DNA of 61,227 bases from Paludibacteraceae bacterium (lineage in GTDB: Bacteria > Bacteroidota > Bacteroidia > Bacteroidales > Paludibacteraceae). The stretch lies in assembly GCA_024401455.1 (NCBI GenBank), contig JAKSLA010000016.1:1-61227 (forward strand). The letters are read 5' to 3'. Positions within the stretch are counted from its first letter, which is position 1; every line of letters starts with the position of its first letter. Positions 46,310-54,725 of this stretch are shown in pieces. The position numbers were made by a program, and so were the translations under genes. The notes below the pieces were generated by a model. The model made no database searches. It had not been told where the DNA came from and worked only from the letters and a program-made list of their open reading frames with translations.

Positions 46310-46665
46310 ATGCCTGTCCCCTATGGACCTAAAGCCTTGAGTTTATTGTACTCTCGGATTTTAGTTTGAGGTTTCCTTTCTGTTGTTGACAAGGTTTTAT
46401 CGGCGTTTTAACCTCTATCCGTTAGTAAATTTTGTTAAATAGACTATTCGGTAGGCGCTTCAATGTCAATTATGTGGAAGATAATGTTTATTTTTGTCAA
46501 AAATAGGAAGAGTGCAAAATAATAACTTCGCTCCTACGTTAAAAATTTAAGGGTGACTTCTATAAATGGCTTTGCCGTGATTTTGAAGCGTCTGTCAGAC
46601 TGATTGGAAATCATCAAGATGGTGACAAACATTCAAAAGTAGGCAAAAGATTTGCAGGAAGTTCC
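46310..46665. other. Long leader region upstream of porG
   Basis: About 355 bases with no supportable gene. It contains CCGTGATTTTG (46575-46585) and TGATTGG (46601-46607), both recurring at 56125-56145; GTGATTTTGAAG (46577-46588) recurs at 52334-52345 upstream of murI. Otherwise nothing recognised. Confidence 0.5.
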
Positions 46666-46708
46666 TAAATGTTAAACATTTATAGTCGGGGGATTTATAG
46701 AAAACCCC
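46666..46708 (+). promoter_or_regulatory. Conserved 43-base element upstream of porG
   Basis: TAAATGTTAAACATT, seven variable bases, GGGGGATTTA, then a CCCC run. The same arrangement without any insertion or deletion occurs at 52388-52430 upstream of murI. The first part is a palindrome (TAAATGTT-A-AACATTTA); the second can form a small hairpin GGGG...CCCC. It may be an alternative-sigma promoter, an operator, or a leader RNA element; 43 bases separate it from the ATG. Confidence 0.6.
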
Positions 46709-46751
46709 TAATGTGGTTCTTGTTCGCAAGACTTTAAAAATTGACGGGAAA

Positions 46752-47450
46752 ATGCGCTATAATGGCATAAGGTTTTATCTTGTTTTCACTTTTATACTTT
46801 GCTCTTTGGGCATAGCAAACTCGCAGTATGTTTGTGAAATTGGCCCGATAGGTGGTGTCTCTTACTATAATGGAGATGCTAATTCAACCACGCCGTTCTT
46901 GGAGAACAATCTTATGGTGGGTGGTATCTTTAGAGCCAACATCACTACGAGGTCAGTCCTCAAGTTGGATTTCGCCAGAGCCTCGGTTTCTGGCAATACG
47001 GAGAATTTCCCTAACAAATTTCCTCAAGACCAACAGGCAAAGTTTGAACGTGATTTTTGGGATTTGGGCTTGCAATATGAGTTGAACTTCTTCAAGTTCG
47101 GTCCTGATCAATGGGATAGAACGGTGAAGTGTCATTCGCCCTATATTCTCATCGGTCCGGGTATGGCTATGTATCAGAACTCGGATAAGAATGAGTATGC
47201 CTATAATCTGACTTTCGGTTTGGGCTATAAGTTCAAATTTGCCAATCGTTTCAACGTCGGCGCTGAATGGTCTATGCGTAAGTTGTTTCGTGACGACTTT
47301 GACGTGACCAATTCATCTAACAAGTTTTTGGACGATTCCTACAACATAGGAAGTAACTCAATAAAAAATAATGACTGGTACTCATTCGCTTTCATATATC
47401 TCACCATGGATATCATCAAAAGAAAGGGTAGATGTACAGAATTGCGATAA
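46752..47450 (+). CDS. porG: PorG-like outer-membrane protein, T9SS component
   Basis: The 232-residue protein has a signal peptide (MRYNGIRFYLVFTFILCSLGIANSQ) and a small beta-barrel pattern (DLGLQYELNFFKFG, YILIGPGMAMYQ, FGLGYKFKFANRFNVGAEW). It matches the family of PorG (DUF6089-like), which in Porphyromonas gingivalis sits in the T9SS trans-envelope machinery. The gene order porG-uppS-bamA-skp-skp is the same as PG0189-PG0193 of that species, which strongly supports the name. I use ATG 46752; the frame is open from a GTG at 46713, but that overlaps the conserved element. It heads the operon. Confidence 0.78.
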   Translation: MRYNGIRFYLVFTFILCSLGIANSQYVCEIGPIGGVSYYNGDANSTTPFLENNLMVGGIFRANITTRSVLKLDFARASVSGNTENFPNKFPQDQQAKFERDFWDLGLQYELNFFKFGPDQWDRTVKCHSPYILIGPGMAMYQNSDKNEYAYNLTFGLGYKFKFANRFNVGAEWSMRKLFRDDFDVTNSSNKFLDDSYNIGSNSIKNNDWYSFAFIYLTMDIIKRKGRCTELR

Positions 47451-47460
47451 TGTTTAGAGT

Positions 47461-48204
47461 ATGACATATAAAGAACAAATAATAAAAGAGAGGTTGCCTC
47501 GCCACATCGCCGTCATTATGGATGGTAATGGCAGATGGGCGAAAGCTCGTGGTCAGGAAAGATTCATGGGCCATAGCCAAGGCGTGGTTGCGGTCGATAA
47601 AGTAACGATGGCCGCTTCGTCTTTAGGGGTGGAGTACCTTACATTGTATGCTTTTTCTACGGAAAATTGGAATCGTCCGAAGGCGGAGGTCGATCTTTTG
47701 ATGGATCTTATTTCTGAGACGATCAAGAAATATATTGACAAAGCGAGTAAGAACAACGTTCGTATTTTGGTGATTGGCGATCTGGCTCGCCTTACGGATA
47801 AGGCTCGCAGCAACTTGAGTGAGGCTATGCGTCTCACTGAACAGAATGACGGCCTGAAATTGGTTATTGCCCTCAGTTACTCTTCTCGTTGGGAGATTAT
47901 CAATGCGGTTAAGGCAATTGCTGAAAAGGCTAAAGTTGGAGAGTTAGACCCATCTCAAATCGATGAGCAACTCTTCTCCAATTATCTTACGACAGCCAAT
48001 ATCCCTGATCCGGACTTGATGATCCGTACGAGCGGCGAGTATCGTATCAGTAACTTCTTGATGTGGCAGTTGTCTTATTCGGAACTCTATTTTACTGACA
48101 CTTTGTGGCCAGACTTTGACGAGGAGGAGTTGTGTAAGGCAATAGTTGATTACCAACGTCGTGAGAGACGTTTCGGTAAAACAAGTGAGCAGATGTCCAA
48201 ATAA
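47461..48204 (+). CDS. uppS: Isoprenyl (undecaprenyl) diphosphate synthase
   Basis: This 247-residue cis-prenyltransferase adds isopentenyl units to farnesyl diphosphate to make the undecaprenyl carrier of peptidoglycan and O-antigen synthesis. HIAVIMDGNGRWAKARG contains the catalytic Asp (D21); GVEYLTLYAFSTENWNRP, and DPDLMIRTSGEYRISNFLMWQ with LYFTDTLWPDF are the other family motifs. Length is standard. It follows porG by 10 bases and precedes bamA by 15, in an operon. Confidence 0.95.
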   Translation: MTYKEQIIKERLPRHIAVIMDGNGRWAKARGQERFMGHSQGVVAVDKVTMAASSLGVEYLTLYAFSTENWNRPKAEVDLLMDLISETIKKYIDKASKNNVRILVIGDLARLTDKARSNLSEAMRLTEQNDGLKLVIALSYSSRWEIINAVKAIAEKAKVGELDPSQIDEQLFSNYLTTANIPDPDLMIRTSGEYRISNFLMWQLSYSELYFTDTLWPDFDEEELCKAIVDYQRRERRFGKTSEQMSK

Positions 48205-48219
48205 TTTAGAATTTTTAGA

Positions 48220-50976
48220 ATGCGGAAGATATTTTGCATATTATTCATTTGTTTAACAATGGGCTCTTTGTGGGCTCAGCAGACAGATTCGACCGCTGCG
48301 GCCAATGGTTGGGAGAGTAGCGCAGCACGCTTGGATTCGTTGCAGACGGTTTCAGACTCATTGTCGAAAGTGGCAGATTCGTTGGCGGCATTGATTGGTC
48401 AAAAGCCTGCCGCAAGTGAATCCTCCGTAAGTGAGACTCCGGTCGTCACTTATTCGTTTACGCCTAAAGAGTATGTCATTGCCGATATCACCGTCGAGGG
48501 TGCAGGCAATTATGATAAGAATGTCATTGTCAATTACTCGGGTTTGCGTAAGGGTATGACAGTGAAAATGCCTGGCGATGATTTTTCGCAGGCGATTAAG
48601 CGTTTTTGGAAGCAGGGACTTTTCTCTGATGTGAAAATCATCGCTACTAAGATTGTCGATAAGAAGGTTTGGCTCCAAATTTCATTGAAGCCTCGTCCGC
48701 GCATCTCCGAAGTTAATTTCTACGGCTTGAAGAGGAAGGAGAAGGAGGATTTGGAGACTGGCGTCGGTTTGACCAAGGGCAACCAGATTTCTCCTAATCA
48801 GGTCGATCGTGCAAGAACGCTCATCAAGAGAAAACTTGAGTTGAATGGTTATGAGAATGCGGATGTCGAGGTTGTGCTTCGTGATGATCCCGCTAATCCG
48901 GGTGAAGTTATCGTTGATGTCAATGTCGATAAAAAAGGCAAGGTGAAGGTTCACCGCATCTACATCGATGGTAACCAAGAGGTGAAAGACCAAAAACTCA
49001 AGAGCGCAATGAAGAAGACGAAGGAGCGCAAATTGCGTAACCTCTTTAAGTCAAAGAAATTCATCCGCGAAGAGTATGCGAACGATAAAGGCTTGTTGGT
49101 GGACAAGTTTAACGAGAAGGGATTCCGTGATGCTGAAATCATCAGTGACAGTATAGTGCCTTATAAAGATAACAAGATCGATATTTATCTTAAGGTTTAC
49201 GAGGGCAAACGCTACTACTTCAGAAATATCACTTGGGTAGGTAATACTATCTATTCGAACGATGTTTTGTCCAAGGTGTTAAGCATCAAAAAGGGGGATG
49301 TCTATAACCAAAAGTTGTTGAACGAGCGTCTGATGTCTGACGACGATGCGGTAGCCAGCCTTTATCTTGACAATGGTTACCTCTTCTTCAATGTGGATCC
49401 TGTCGAGGTTAATATAGACGGCGACTCTATTGATATGGAGATGCGTATCTATGAGGGAAAGCAGGCAACCATCAATGAGGTGGTCATTAATGGTAATACG
49501 GATGTTTACGAACATGTCATCCGCCGTGAGTTGAGAACGAAGCCGGGCCAATTGTTCAGCAAGTCCGATTTGCAGCGTTCTGCTCGTGAGTTGGCGGCAA
49601 CCGGTCATTTTGACCCTGAGAAGTTGGATATCCGTCCCGTTCCGAATCCAGAGGAGGGAACAGTGGATATCGTCTATAATTTGGAGCAAAAGCGTAACGA
49701 CCAAGTTGAACTCTCATTTGGTTGGGGCCAGACGGGTGTGACGGGTTCGCTCGGATTGAAGTTTACGAACTTCTCTGCCCAAAACATATTCAATAAGGAG
49801 GCTTATCGCCCATTGCCTCAAGGTGATGGACAAACATTGTCGTTGTCATTCCAAACAAATGCAAGTTACTATAATTCGGCGAGCATCTCCTTCACGGAGC
49901 CTTGGTTAGGCGGTAGTCGTCCAACTTCATTGACGGCTTCCCTCTTCTGGGCCCACCAGACGGGTGTCAACAGTTCTTACTATTCAAATTACTACAATAG
50001 TAGTTACTACGACAATGGCTCTTACAACTCTTATTACGCTTTTGCGTCCGACCCTAACAAGTACATCACGACAATAGGTACTGCGGTTGGAATCGGTAAG
50101 AGGTTGCCTTGGCCAGACGATTATTTCTCGCTTTATACAGAGTTGGCTTATCGTCACTATGACTTGCAGAACTGGTCTTATTTTGACTTGGAGACTGGTC
50201 AGGCCAACAACTTGAGTTTGGGTCTTACCTTCAGTCGTAACTCAATCGACAACCCTTACTATTCAAGGAGAGGATCGTTGTTCTCATTGTCAGTTCAAGC
50301 AACGCCGCCTTATTCAATGTTCAAGGGCAACAACGCAAAATTGAAGGCGCAGTTGGCTAAGTATGGAGATGGCAGATCCGTTTCGATCGAAGATCAAGCC
50401 GACTATATGGATATGCAACAGGAACTTTATGGTTGGGTGGAGTATTGGAAGACAGAATTCAAGTCAAAGACGTTCACTCCGCTCTCATCTAACCAGAAAC
50501 TTGTCTTGATGACGCGTGTGGAGTACGGTTTCCTCGGCTATTATGACAGAGACCGTCGTTCTCCGTTCGAGCGTTATTATGTCGGTGGTGACGGTATGAC
50601 TGGTTCAAGTAGCACCTATGCAACGACGAGTGTCGCTTTGCGTGGATATGGCAACGGATCGTTGACCCCTCGCGACTGGAAGAATAGAACAATGGGTAAT
50701 CTTTACTCAAAACTCTCAATGGAACTTCGTTATCCATTGATGTTGCAGCCAACATCTACGATTTACCTCCTTTCCTTTATGGATGCGGGTAACGCCTGGA
50801 GCGAATTTTCAGAATTTGAGCCGTTTAATTTGAAGCGTTCTTGCGGTGCTGGTATCCGTGTATTCTTGCCGATGATCGGTTTGATTGGAGTGGATGTCGG
50901 TTATGGATTTGACGACCCTTATGTCAGAGGCGAAGGTGGATGGAACTTCCACTTGGTTATCGGACAGGAAAATTAA
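48220..50976 (+). CDS. bamA: Outer-membrane protein assembly factor BamA (Omp85)
   Basis: The 918-residue protein has a signal peptide (MRKIFCILFICLTMGSLWAQ), a low-complexity Ser/Ala/Asp stretch (about 20-70), POTRA domains from about 85 to 485 (for example ADITVEGAGNYDKNVIVNYSGLRKG and YFRNITWVGNTIYSNDVLSKV), and a 16-strand barrel to the end. The L6-loop motif appears as VALRGYGNGS where VRGF/Y is usual. It inserts beta-barrel proteins in the outer membrane. Two features are odd: a Tyr/Ser/Asn-rich predicted surface loop around 586-615 (SSYYSNYYNSSYY) and a C-terminus of GQEN rather than an aromatic residue. skp homologues follow. Confidence 0.93.
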   Translation: MRKIFCILFICLTMGSLWAQQTDSTAAANGWESSAARLDSLQTVSDSLSKVADSLAALIGQKPAASESSVSETPVVTYSFTPKEYVIADITVEGAGNYDKNVIVNYSGLRKGMTVKMPGDDFSQAIKRFWKQGLFSDVKIIATKIVDKKVWLQISLKPRPRISEVNFYGLKRKEKEDLETGVGLTKGNQISPNQVDRARTLIKRKLELNGYENADVEVVLRDDPANPGEVIVDVNVDKKGKVKVHRIYIDGNQEVKDQKLKSAMKKTKERKLRNLFKSKKFIREEYANDKGLLVDKFNEKGFRDAEIISDSIVPYKDNKIDIYLKVYEGKRYYFRNITWVGNTIYSNDVLSKVLSIKKGDVYNQKLLNERLMSDDDAVASLYLDNGYLFFNVDPVEVNIDGDSIDMEMRIYEGKQATINEVVINGNTDVYEHVIRRELRTKPGQLFSKSDLQRSARELAATGHFDPEKLDIRPVPNPEEGTVDIVYNLEQKRNDQVELSFGWGQTGVTGSLGLKFTNFSAQNIFNKEAYRPLPQGDGQTLSLSFQTNASYYNSASISFTEPWLGGSRPTSLTASLFWAHQTGVNSSYYSNYYNSSYYDNGSYNSYYAFASDPNKYITTIGTAVGIGKRLPWPDDYFSLYTELAYRHYDLQNWSYFDLETGQANNLSLGLTFSRNSIDNPYYSRRGSLFSLSVQATPPYSMFKGNNAKLKAQLAKYGDGRSVSIEDQADYMDMQQELYGWVEYWKTEFKSKTFTPLSSNQKLVLMTRVEYGFLGYYDRDRRSPFERYYVGGDGMTGSSSTYATTSVALRGYGNGSLTPRDWKNRTMGNLYSKLSMELRYPLMLQPTSTIYLLSFMDAGNAWSEFSEFEPFNLKRSCGAGIRVFLPMIGLIGVDVGYGFDDPYVRGEGGWNFHLVIGQEN

Positions 50977-51008
50977 TATTTTTGACAAGCGTTTAAACCA
51001 TTGGAATT

Positions 51009-51037
51009 TTTGTGATTCTAAAAAGTATATAACTTTA
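51009..51037 (+). promoter_or_regulatory. Weak possible internal promoter before the skp pair
   Basis: TTTG (51009-51012), 17 bases, then TAACTTTA (one mismatch to TAnnTTTG). Spacing is short; it may merely be chance in the bamA-skp gap. Confidence 0.25.
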
Positions 51038-51051
51038 AATTGAAAGGAAAC

Positions 51052-51570
51052 ATGAAGAAAGTTTTATTATTCGTTACGATTGCTCTTTTGAGTGCGATTT
51101 CTGCATCAGCGCAGAAGTATGCTATGGTTGACATGGAGTATATCTTGAAAAATATCCCGATGTATGAGTCAGCTAATGAACAAATAAAGCAAGTTTCTGC
51201 TAAGTGGCAGAAGGAGGTAGAGGCTAAGAATGAAGAGGCTAAAACTCTTTATAAAAACTACCAAACTGAGTCCGTATTCTTCTCAGACGAGATGAGAGTG
51301 AAGAAGGAAAATGAAATTGTGGCTAAAGAGAAAGAGGCAAACGATTTGAAGCGTAAGTATTTCGGACCTCAAGGCGAGTTGTACAAGAAGAGAGAGAGTT
51401 TGATGAAACCTATCCAAGATGAGATTTATGTGGCTATCAAGGATGTCTCTGAGGCAAAGGGTTACCAAATGGTGTTTGACAAGGCTTCAAGCATGAATAT
51501 CATCTATTATTCATCAAAGACTGACATCAGTGATGAGGTTTTGACCAAGATGGGTTACTCAAAGAAATAA
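51052..51570 (+). CDS. Skp/OmpH-family periplasmic chaperone, first copy
   Basis: The 172-residue protein has a signal peptide ending SASAQ. Residues about 20-35 (KYAMVDMEYILKNIPMYE) match the OmpH/Skp start, and a long charged helix (about 40-115: KWQKEVEAKNEEAKTLYKNYQ, KKENEIVAKEKEANDLKRKY) forms the tentacle coiled coil; the end (GYQMVFDKASSMNIIYYSSKTDISDEVL) is the conserved cap. It would carry unfolded outer-membrane proteins to BamA, whose gene lies directly upstream. I start at ATG 51052 (MKKVLLF) rather than the in-frame TTG at 51040. Confidence 0.9.
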   Translation: MKKVLLFVTIALLSAISASAQKYAMVDMEYILKNIPMYESANEQIKQVSAKWQKEVEAKNEEAKTLYKNYQTESVFFSDEMRVKKENEIVAKEKEANDLKRKYFGPQGELYKKRESLMKPIQDEIYVAIKDVSEAKGYQMVFDKASSMNIIYYSSKTDISDEVLTKMGYSKK

Positions 51571-51604
51571 GGTTGATAGATAATTAAAATTAAATAAGTC
51601 ATAT

Positions 51605-52114
51605 ATGTTTAAAAAATTATTGGTTGCGTTGTTTGTTGCCGCTCCTTTCGTAGGTTCGGTTGCACAAAATACGCAAGTGAAACTTGGGCATTTGGATGCT
51701 CAAAGTTTGTTCCTCTCATTGCCAGAGGCTAAGCAAATCGATTCTACAATGAAGAAGTTGACGGCTCAGCACGAGAATGAGATTAAGAGAATGGAGGAGG
51801 AGTATAATCGAAAGCTTGCTGAATATAAGCAAGGTGAGAGCCAATTTGACGAGACGATCAAGAGAAGTCGTACGGAGGAACTCCAAACTCTTCAAATGAA
51901 GATGCAGAACTATTATCAACAGGCTCAATCATTGCTTCAACAAAGGCAAAATGAGTTGCTCGCTCCTGTTCAAGACAAGGTGAAGAGAACGATTGAGGAA
52001 GTTGGTGCAGAAAATGGTTTCCTTTACATCTTCGATTCGTCAGTTATCTTGTTTAAGTCTGAGCAATCTATTGATGTTGCTCCGCTTGTAAAGAAGAAGA
52101 TGGGCGTGAAGTAA
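51605..52114 (+). CDS. Skp/OmpH-family periplasmic chaperone, second copy
   Basis: A 169-residue paralogue of the preceding protein: signal peptide MFKKLLVALFVAAPFVGSVAQ, core KLGHLDAQSLFLSLPEAKQID, coiled-coil arms at about 45-120 (MKKLTAQHENEIKRMEEEYN) and a conserved end (GAENGFLYIFDSSVILFKSEQSIDV). Tandem skp genes after bamA are usual in Bacteroidales (compare PG0192-PG0193). It is 34 bases after the first copy and is followed by a terminator, so it ends the porG operon. Confidence 0.9.
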   Translation: MFKKLLVALFVAAPFVGSVAQNTQVKLGHLDAQSLFLSLPEAKQIDSTMKKLTAQHENEIKRMEEEYNRKLAEYKQGESQFDETIKRSRTEELQTLQMKMQNYYQQAQSLLQQRQNELLAPVQDKVKRTIEEVGAENGFLYIFDSSVILFKSEQSIDVAPLVKKKMGVK

Positions 52115-52134
52115 TTCAATTGATATATAAGGCA

Positions 52135-52173
52135 AGAGACCCGGAAGTACAAGGCTTTCGGGTCTTCTGTTTT
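52135..52173 (+). terminator. Terminator at the end of the porG-skp operon
   Basis: AGACCCGGAAG-TACAAGG-CTTTCGGGTCTT is followed by CTGTTTTC; about eleven pairs with one wobble, 22 bases after the stop. Confidence 0.8.
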
Positions 52174-52387
52174 CATAGGTTACTCATGTTCGTCCCAGAC
52201 CTCAATGTAGCCAACTTCGGGTCTTGTGGAATTTGAATTCCGCTGAATTGCCTAATCTCATTGTGGATGTTGTCGCTTTTTCGTAGTTTTGTTTCTAAAA
52301 TATCATAGGAGGAATGAATCGATTCATTTGACTGTGATTTTGAAGGATTTCTCAGGTGGAATTAGGAAATAGGGGAATATACTTCCT

Positions 52388-52430
52388 TAAATGTTAAACA
52401 TTAAAATCCGGGGGATTTAAAGAGGCCTCC
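52388..52430 (+). promoter_or_regulatory. Conserved 43-base element upstream of murI
   Basis: Same layout as 46666-46708: TAAATGTTAAACATT, seven bases, GGGGGATTTA, then a pairing CCTCC. The hairpin is kept by a G-U pair where the porG copy has CCCC. It ends 18 bases before the murI ATG. GTGATTTTGAAG (52334-52345) lies upstream. The 52175-52333 part of this gap holds nothing I recognise. Confidence 0.6.
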
Positions 52431-52448
52431 TTGAGTATAAATCAGATT

Positions 52449-53294
52449 ATGATGACAGAACAGACAGTAGGCAAATGTGGGCCGATCGGGGTCTTTGACT
52501 CTGGTTATGGAGGGTTGACCATCTTTGATAAAATGAGAAAGTTGATGCCTCAGTATGATTATTTCTACTTGGGCGATAATGCTCGTGCTCCATACGGTTC
52601 GCGTTCTTTTGATGTGGTTTATGAGTTCACTCGTCAGTCTGTACGCCAGTTGTATGAGATGGGTTGTCCGTTGGTCATTTTGGCGTGTAATACGGCCTCT
52701 GCAAAGGCTTTGAGGACGATTCAGCAAGTGGATATACCGAAGTGGGATCCCTCGTTCAGAGTGTTAGGGGTCATTCGTCCTACGGTTGAGCATGTCGGAA
52801 TGTTGACAAGCAGCCGCCACGTCGGTCTTCTGGGTACGGTCGGAACCATCCAGTCGGAGTCTTATCCCATAGAGTTTGCTAAACTTTTCCCAGATGTGGT
52901 TGTTGCGGGCGAGGCTTGCCCTATGTGGGTGCCGCTGGTGGAGAATTCGGAATTTGCTTCGGATGGTGCCGACTATTTCGTGAAGAAGTACACCGATTCG
53001 CTACTCTCTAAAGACCCTGAAATTGATACGATTGTTTTGGGTTGTACGCACTACCCGTTGCTTTTGCCCAAGATAGAGAAATACGTGCCTTATACGATCA
53101 ATGTGGTTTCGCAAGGTGACATTGTGGCGGCCAGTCTGCAAGACTATCTTCATCGCCATACAGAGTTGGAGTCACACTTGTCAAAAGGAGGCATTTGTTC
53201 CTTCTTCACTACCGAATCGGAGGAGAAGTTCCGGCGTAGTGCTTCCGTCTTCCTAAAAGAAGATGTGAATGTAAAACATGTCAAGTTGGGGTGA
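52449..53294 (+). CDS. murI: Glutamate racemase
   Basis: The 281-residue enzyme makes D-glutamate for peptidoglycan. GVFDSGYGGLTIF is the family N-terminal motif; VILACNTASAKAL (C80) and VLGCTHYPLLLPKI (C199) carry the two catalytic Cys residues. I use ATG 52449; ATG 52452 is next to it, and the TTG at 52431 would add six residues. Transcription is probably separate from the skp genes because a terminator lies between, yet the conserved element is shared with porG, suggesting common control of envelope genes. Confidence 0.93.
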   Translation: MMTEQTVGKCGPIGVFDSGYGGLTIFDKMRKLMPQYDYFYLGDNARAPYGSRSFDVVYEFTRQSVRQLYEMGCPLVILACNTASAKALRTIQQVDIPKWDPSFRVLGVIRPTVEHVGMLTSSRHVGLLGTVGTIQSESYPIEFAKLFPDVVVAGEACPMWVPLVENSEFASDGADYFVKKYTDSLLSKDPEIDTIVLGCTHYPLLLPKIEKYVPYTINVVSQGDIVAASLQDYLHRHTELESHLSKGGICSFFTTESEEKFRRSASVFLKEDVNVKHVKLG

Positions 53295-53297
53295 TTA

Positions 53298-53322
53298 AAG
53301 AGAGTTTTTGCTCCCTTATTTC
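53298..53322. terminator. Weak bidirectional hairpin between murI and the nucleotidyltransferase gene
   Basis: GAGAG-TTTTTG-CTCCC (five pairs, one wobble) lies in the 21-base gap of two convergent genes, with short T-rich flanks on both sides. Confidence 0.3.
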
Positions 53323-54416
53323 CTCTTCACCAATCTCTTTACTGCGTCTGTAAGATAGACGAAAAGTAGGTTATTGATGGCATTGCTTGGTGAAATGGAA
53401 AACACGCGGTAGAAATGCTTTAAATTGGTGCGTAGGGAGTTCACCTTGCGGTTGAAGTAAGAGGTTGACTTCTTTTCCCAGCCGGGGTTGTATTGGCCAA
53501 AATTGCCCACGGAAAATATTATGTCGCAGAGCGTCTCCGCCTTTTTTGACAAACCTTCATTGAAGAAGATGGTTGCCTCTCGGTTTAGGTTCAGATGCTT
53601 TACGCAGAAGTAGGAGAATAGGAGCCAATCGTCCTTCATGCCGACTATATCTATCAACTGCTCCAACAACTTTTTATCCATTTCTTGATGGTGAGTGTTA
53701 AGGAAAAGTGCCCAATCGCATATTTGGCGGAGACCAAGCCCCTTGTCGGAAAAGTGGTCCACCATGTGGATTAGTAGGAATAGGGAGCAGAATTCCAAAG
53801 GGAGTAAGTCGGTCTCAACCCCTTCGATTGTCGTGTGGCGGCAAATCTTGATGAATTGTCGCTCAAGAGCTTGGTAAGCCTTGCGGCGGAACGGATTGAG
53901 CGGCGTGCCTAATTGCCAGTGTAGTTCGACGTCCACCTTCTCAAGTTCGAAGTCGGCGTGTTTGCTGGTGAGGTCGTGCCCTATGCATAGACCGTTCTTC
54001 TTGAGAAGTTGAGTGATTTTTGAAGCGTCGGCATTAGGGAGAAGGAGGTCGATGTCGCCTAATTGACGTAGGTGAGGGGTCGGGTAGAGAGCCGCGACGC
54101 TCAAACCTTTCAACAAGATGGGTTTCTCTTTGGCGAAGAGTTCATAGACCTTTGTTAGTACACAGACCTGGTGATTGTAGTGGTTCTCCATTTCGGCGAT
54201 GTAGCCATACCACTTCAAAATTTGTATTTTGTTGGGTTTCTTGTCGTCGGGGAGGGTGGTCATGCCTTGATAGGCGAGGCCTAATGAGGCTTGCTCTTGA
54301 GCGGTGCGGTAGATGGCTTTCCAATCTGTACCTTCACCAAAAAGTTCTGCATCTGCAGGCTTCTCCCACAAAGCGGAATTAATCAAATTGAGCAATTGTG
54401 CATACTCCCTTTTCAT
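53316..54416 (-). CDS. Nucleotidyltransferase-fold protein (NTP_transf_5-like), last gene of RiPP-like cassette
   Basis: About 366 residues. PILLKGLSVAALYPTP followed by RQLGDIDLLLP gives the nucleotidyltransferase GxS...DxD pattern of the uncharacterised NTP_transf_5 group; VDVELHWQL is a third conserved acidic strand. The rest is helical (LEFCSLFLLIHMVDHFSDKGLGLRQICDW), as in that group. Proteins of this kind recur next to PqqD-like genes and in some lasso-peptide clusters, where their substrate is unsettled. ATG 54416 (MKREYAQLL) is preferred; 54431 (MNKKGMK) is possible and would lie 3 bases from the PqqD stop. The last gene of a four-gene operon. Confidence 0.75.
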   Translation of the reverse strand: MKREYAQLLNLINSALWEKPADAELFGEGTDWKAIYRTAQEQASLGLAYQGMTTLPDDKKPNKIQILKWYGYIAEMENHYNHQVCVLTKVYELFAKEKPILLKGLSVAALYPTPHLRQLGDIDLLLPNADASKITQLLKKNGLCIGHDLTSKHADFELEKVDVELHWQLGTPLNPFRRKAYQALERQFIKICRHTTIEGVETDLLPLEFCSLFLLIHMVDHFSDKGLGLRQICDWALFLNTHHQEMDKKLLEQLIDIVGMKDDWLLFSYFCVKHLNLNREATIFFNEGLSKKAETLCDIIFSVGNFGQYNPGWEKKSTSYFNRKVNSLRTNLKHFYRVFSISPSNAINNLLFVYLTDAVKRLVKRK

Positions 54417-54434
54417 ACCCTTTTTATTCAATGA

Positions 54435-54701
54435 TTATTCAATGATGCCAGCCTTAGCCCATGCTTCAATCAGTTTCTGAGAGTCGGCAAGTGCTTTCTC
54501 GTTTCCCACTTCGTATTTTTGGGTAAGGAGGTCGGCCATCGTTTGAGCGTCAAACTCCTTTCCGGCTAATGATTCCCATAAGTATGCCGATGCGCTGTTC
54601 ATAGCAATCACTTTACCGAAGTTGATGTTTTCGACGCTTTGGGCTACTACGACTTGTTGCCCGGCAACGTTTCTTAGTTCAAAACCTTTTTTTTCTTTCA
54701 T
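54435..54701 (-). CDS. PqqD-family peptide-recognition protein
   Basis: The 88-residue protein matches PqqD in length and pattern: FELRNVAGQQVVVAQ, then INFGKVIAMNSASAYLWESLAG, a helical half (DAQTMADLLTQKYEVGNEKALADS) and LIEAWAKAGII at the end. PqqD proteins are RiPP recognition elements: a winged helix binds the leader of a precursor peptide and presents it to the modifying enzyme. Here no radical SAM or cyclase gene is adjacent. It lies 24 bases after the peptidase gene and 3-18 bases before the nucleotidyltransferase gene. Confidence 0.85.
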   Translation of the reverse strand: MKEKKGFELRNVAGQQVVVAQSVENINFGKVIAMNSASAYLWESLAGKEFDAQTMADLLTQKYEVGNEKALADSQKLIEAWAKAGIIE

Positions 54702-54725
54702 AATTGTATGTCGTTTTTTTTTCTT

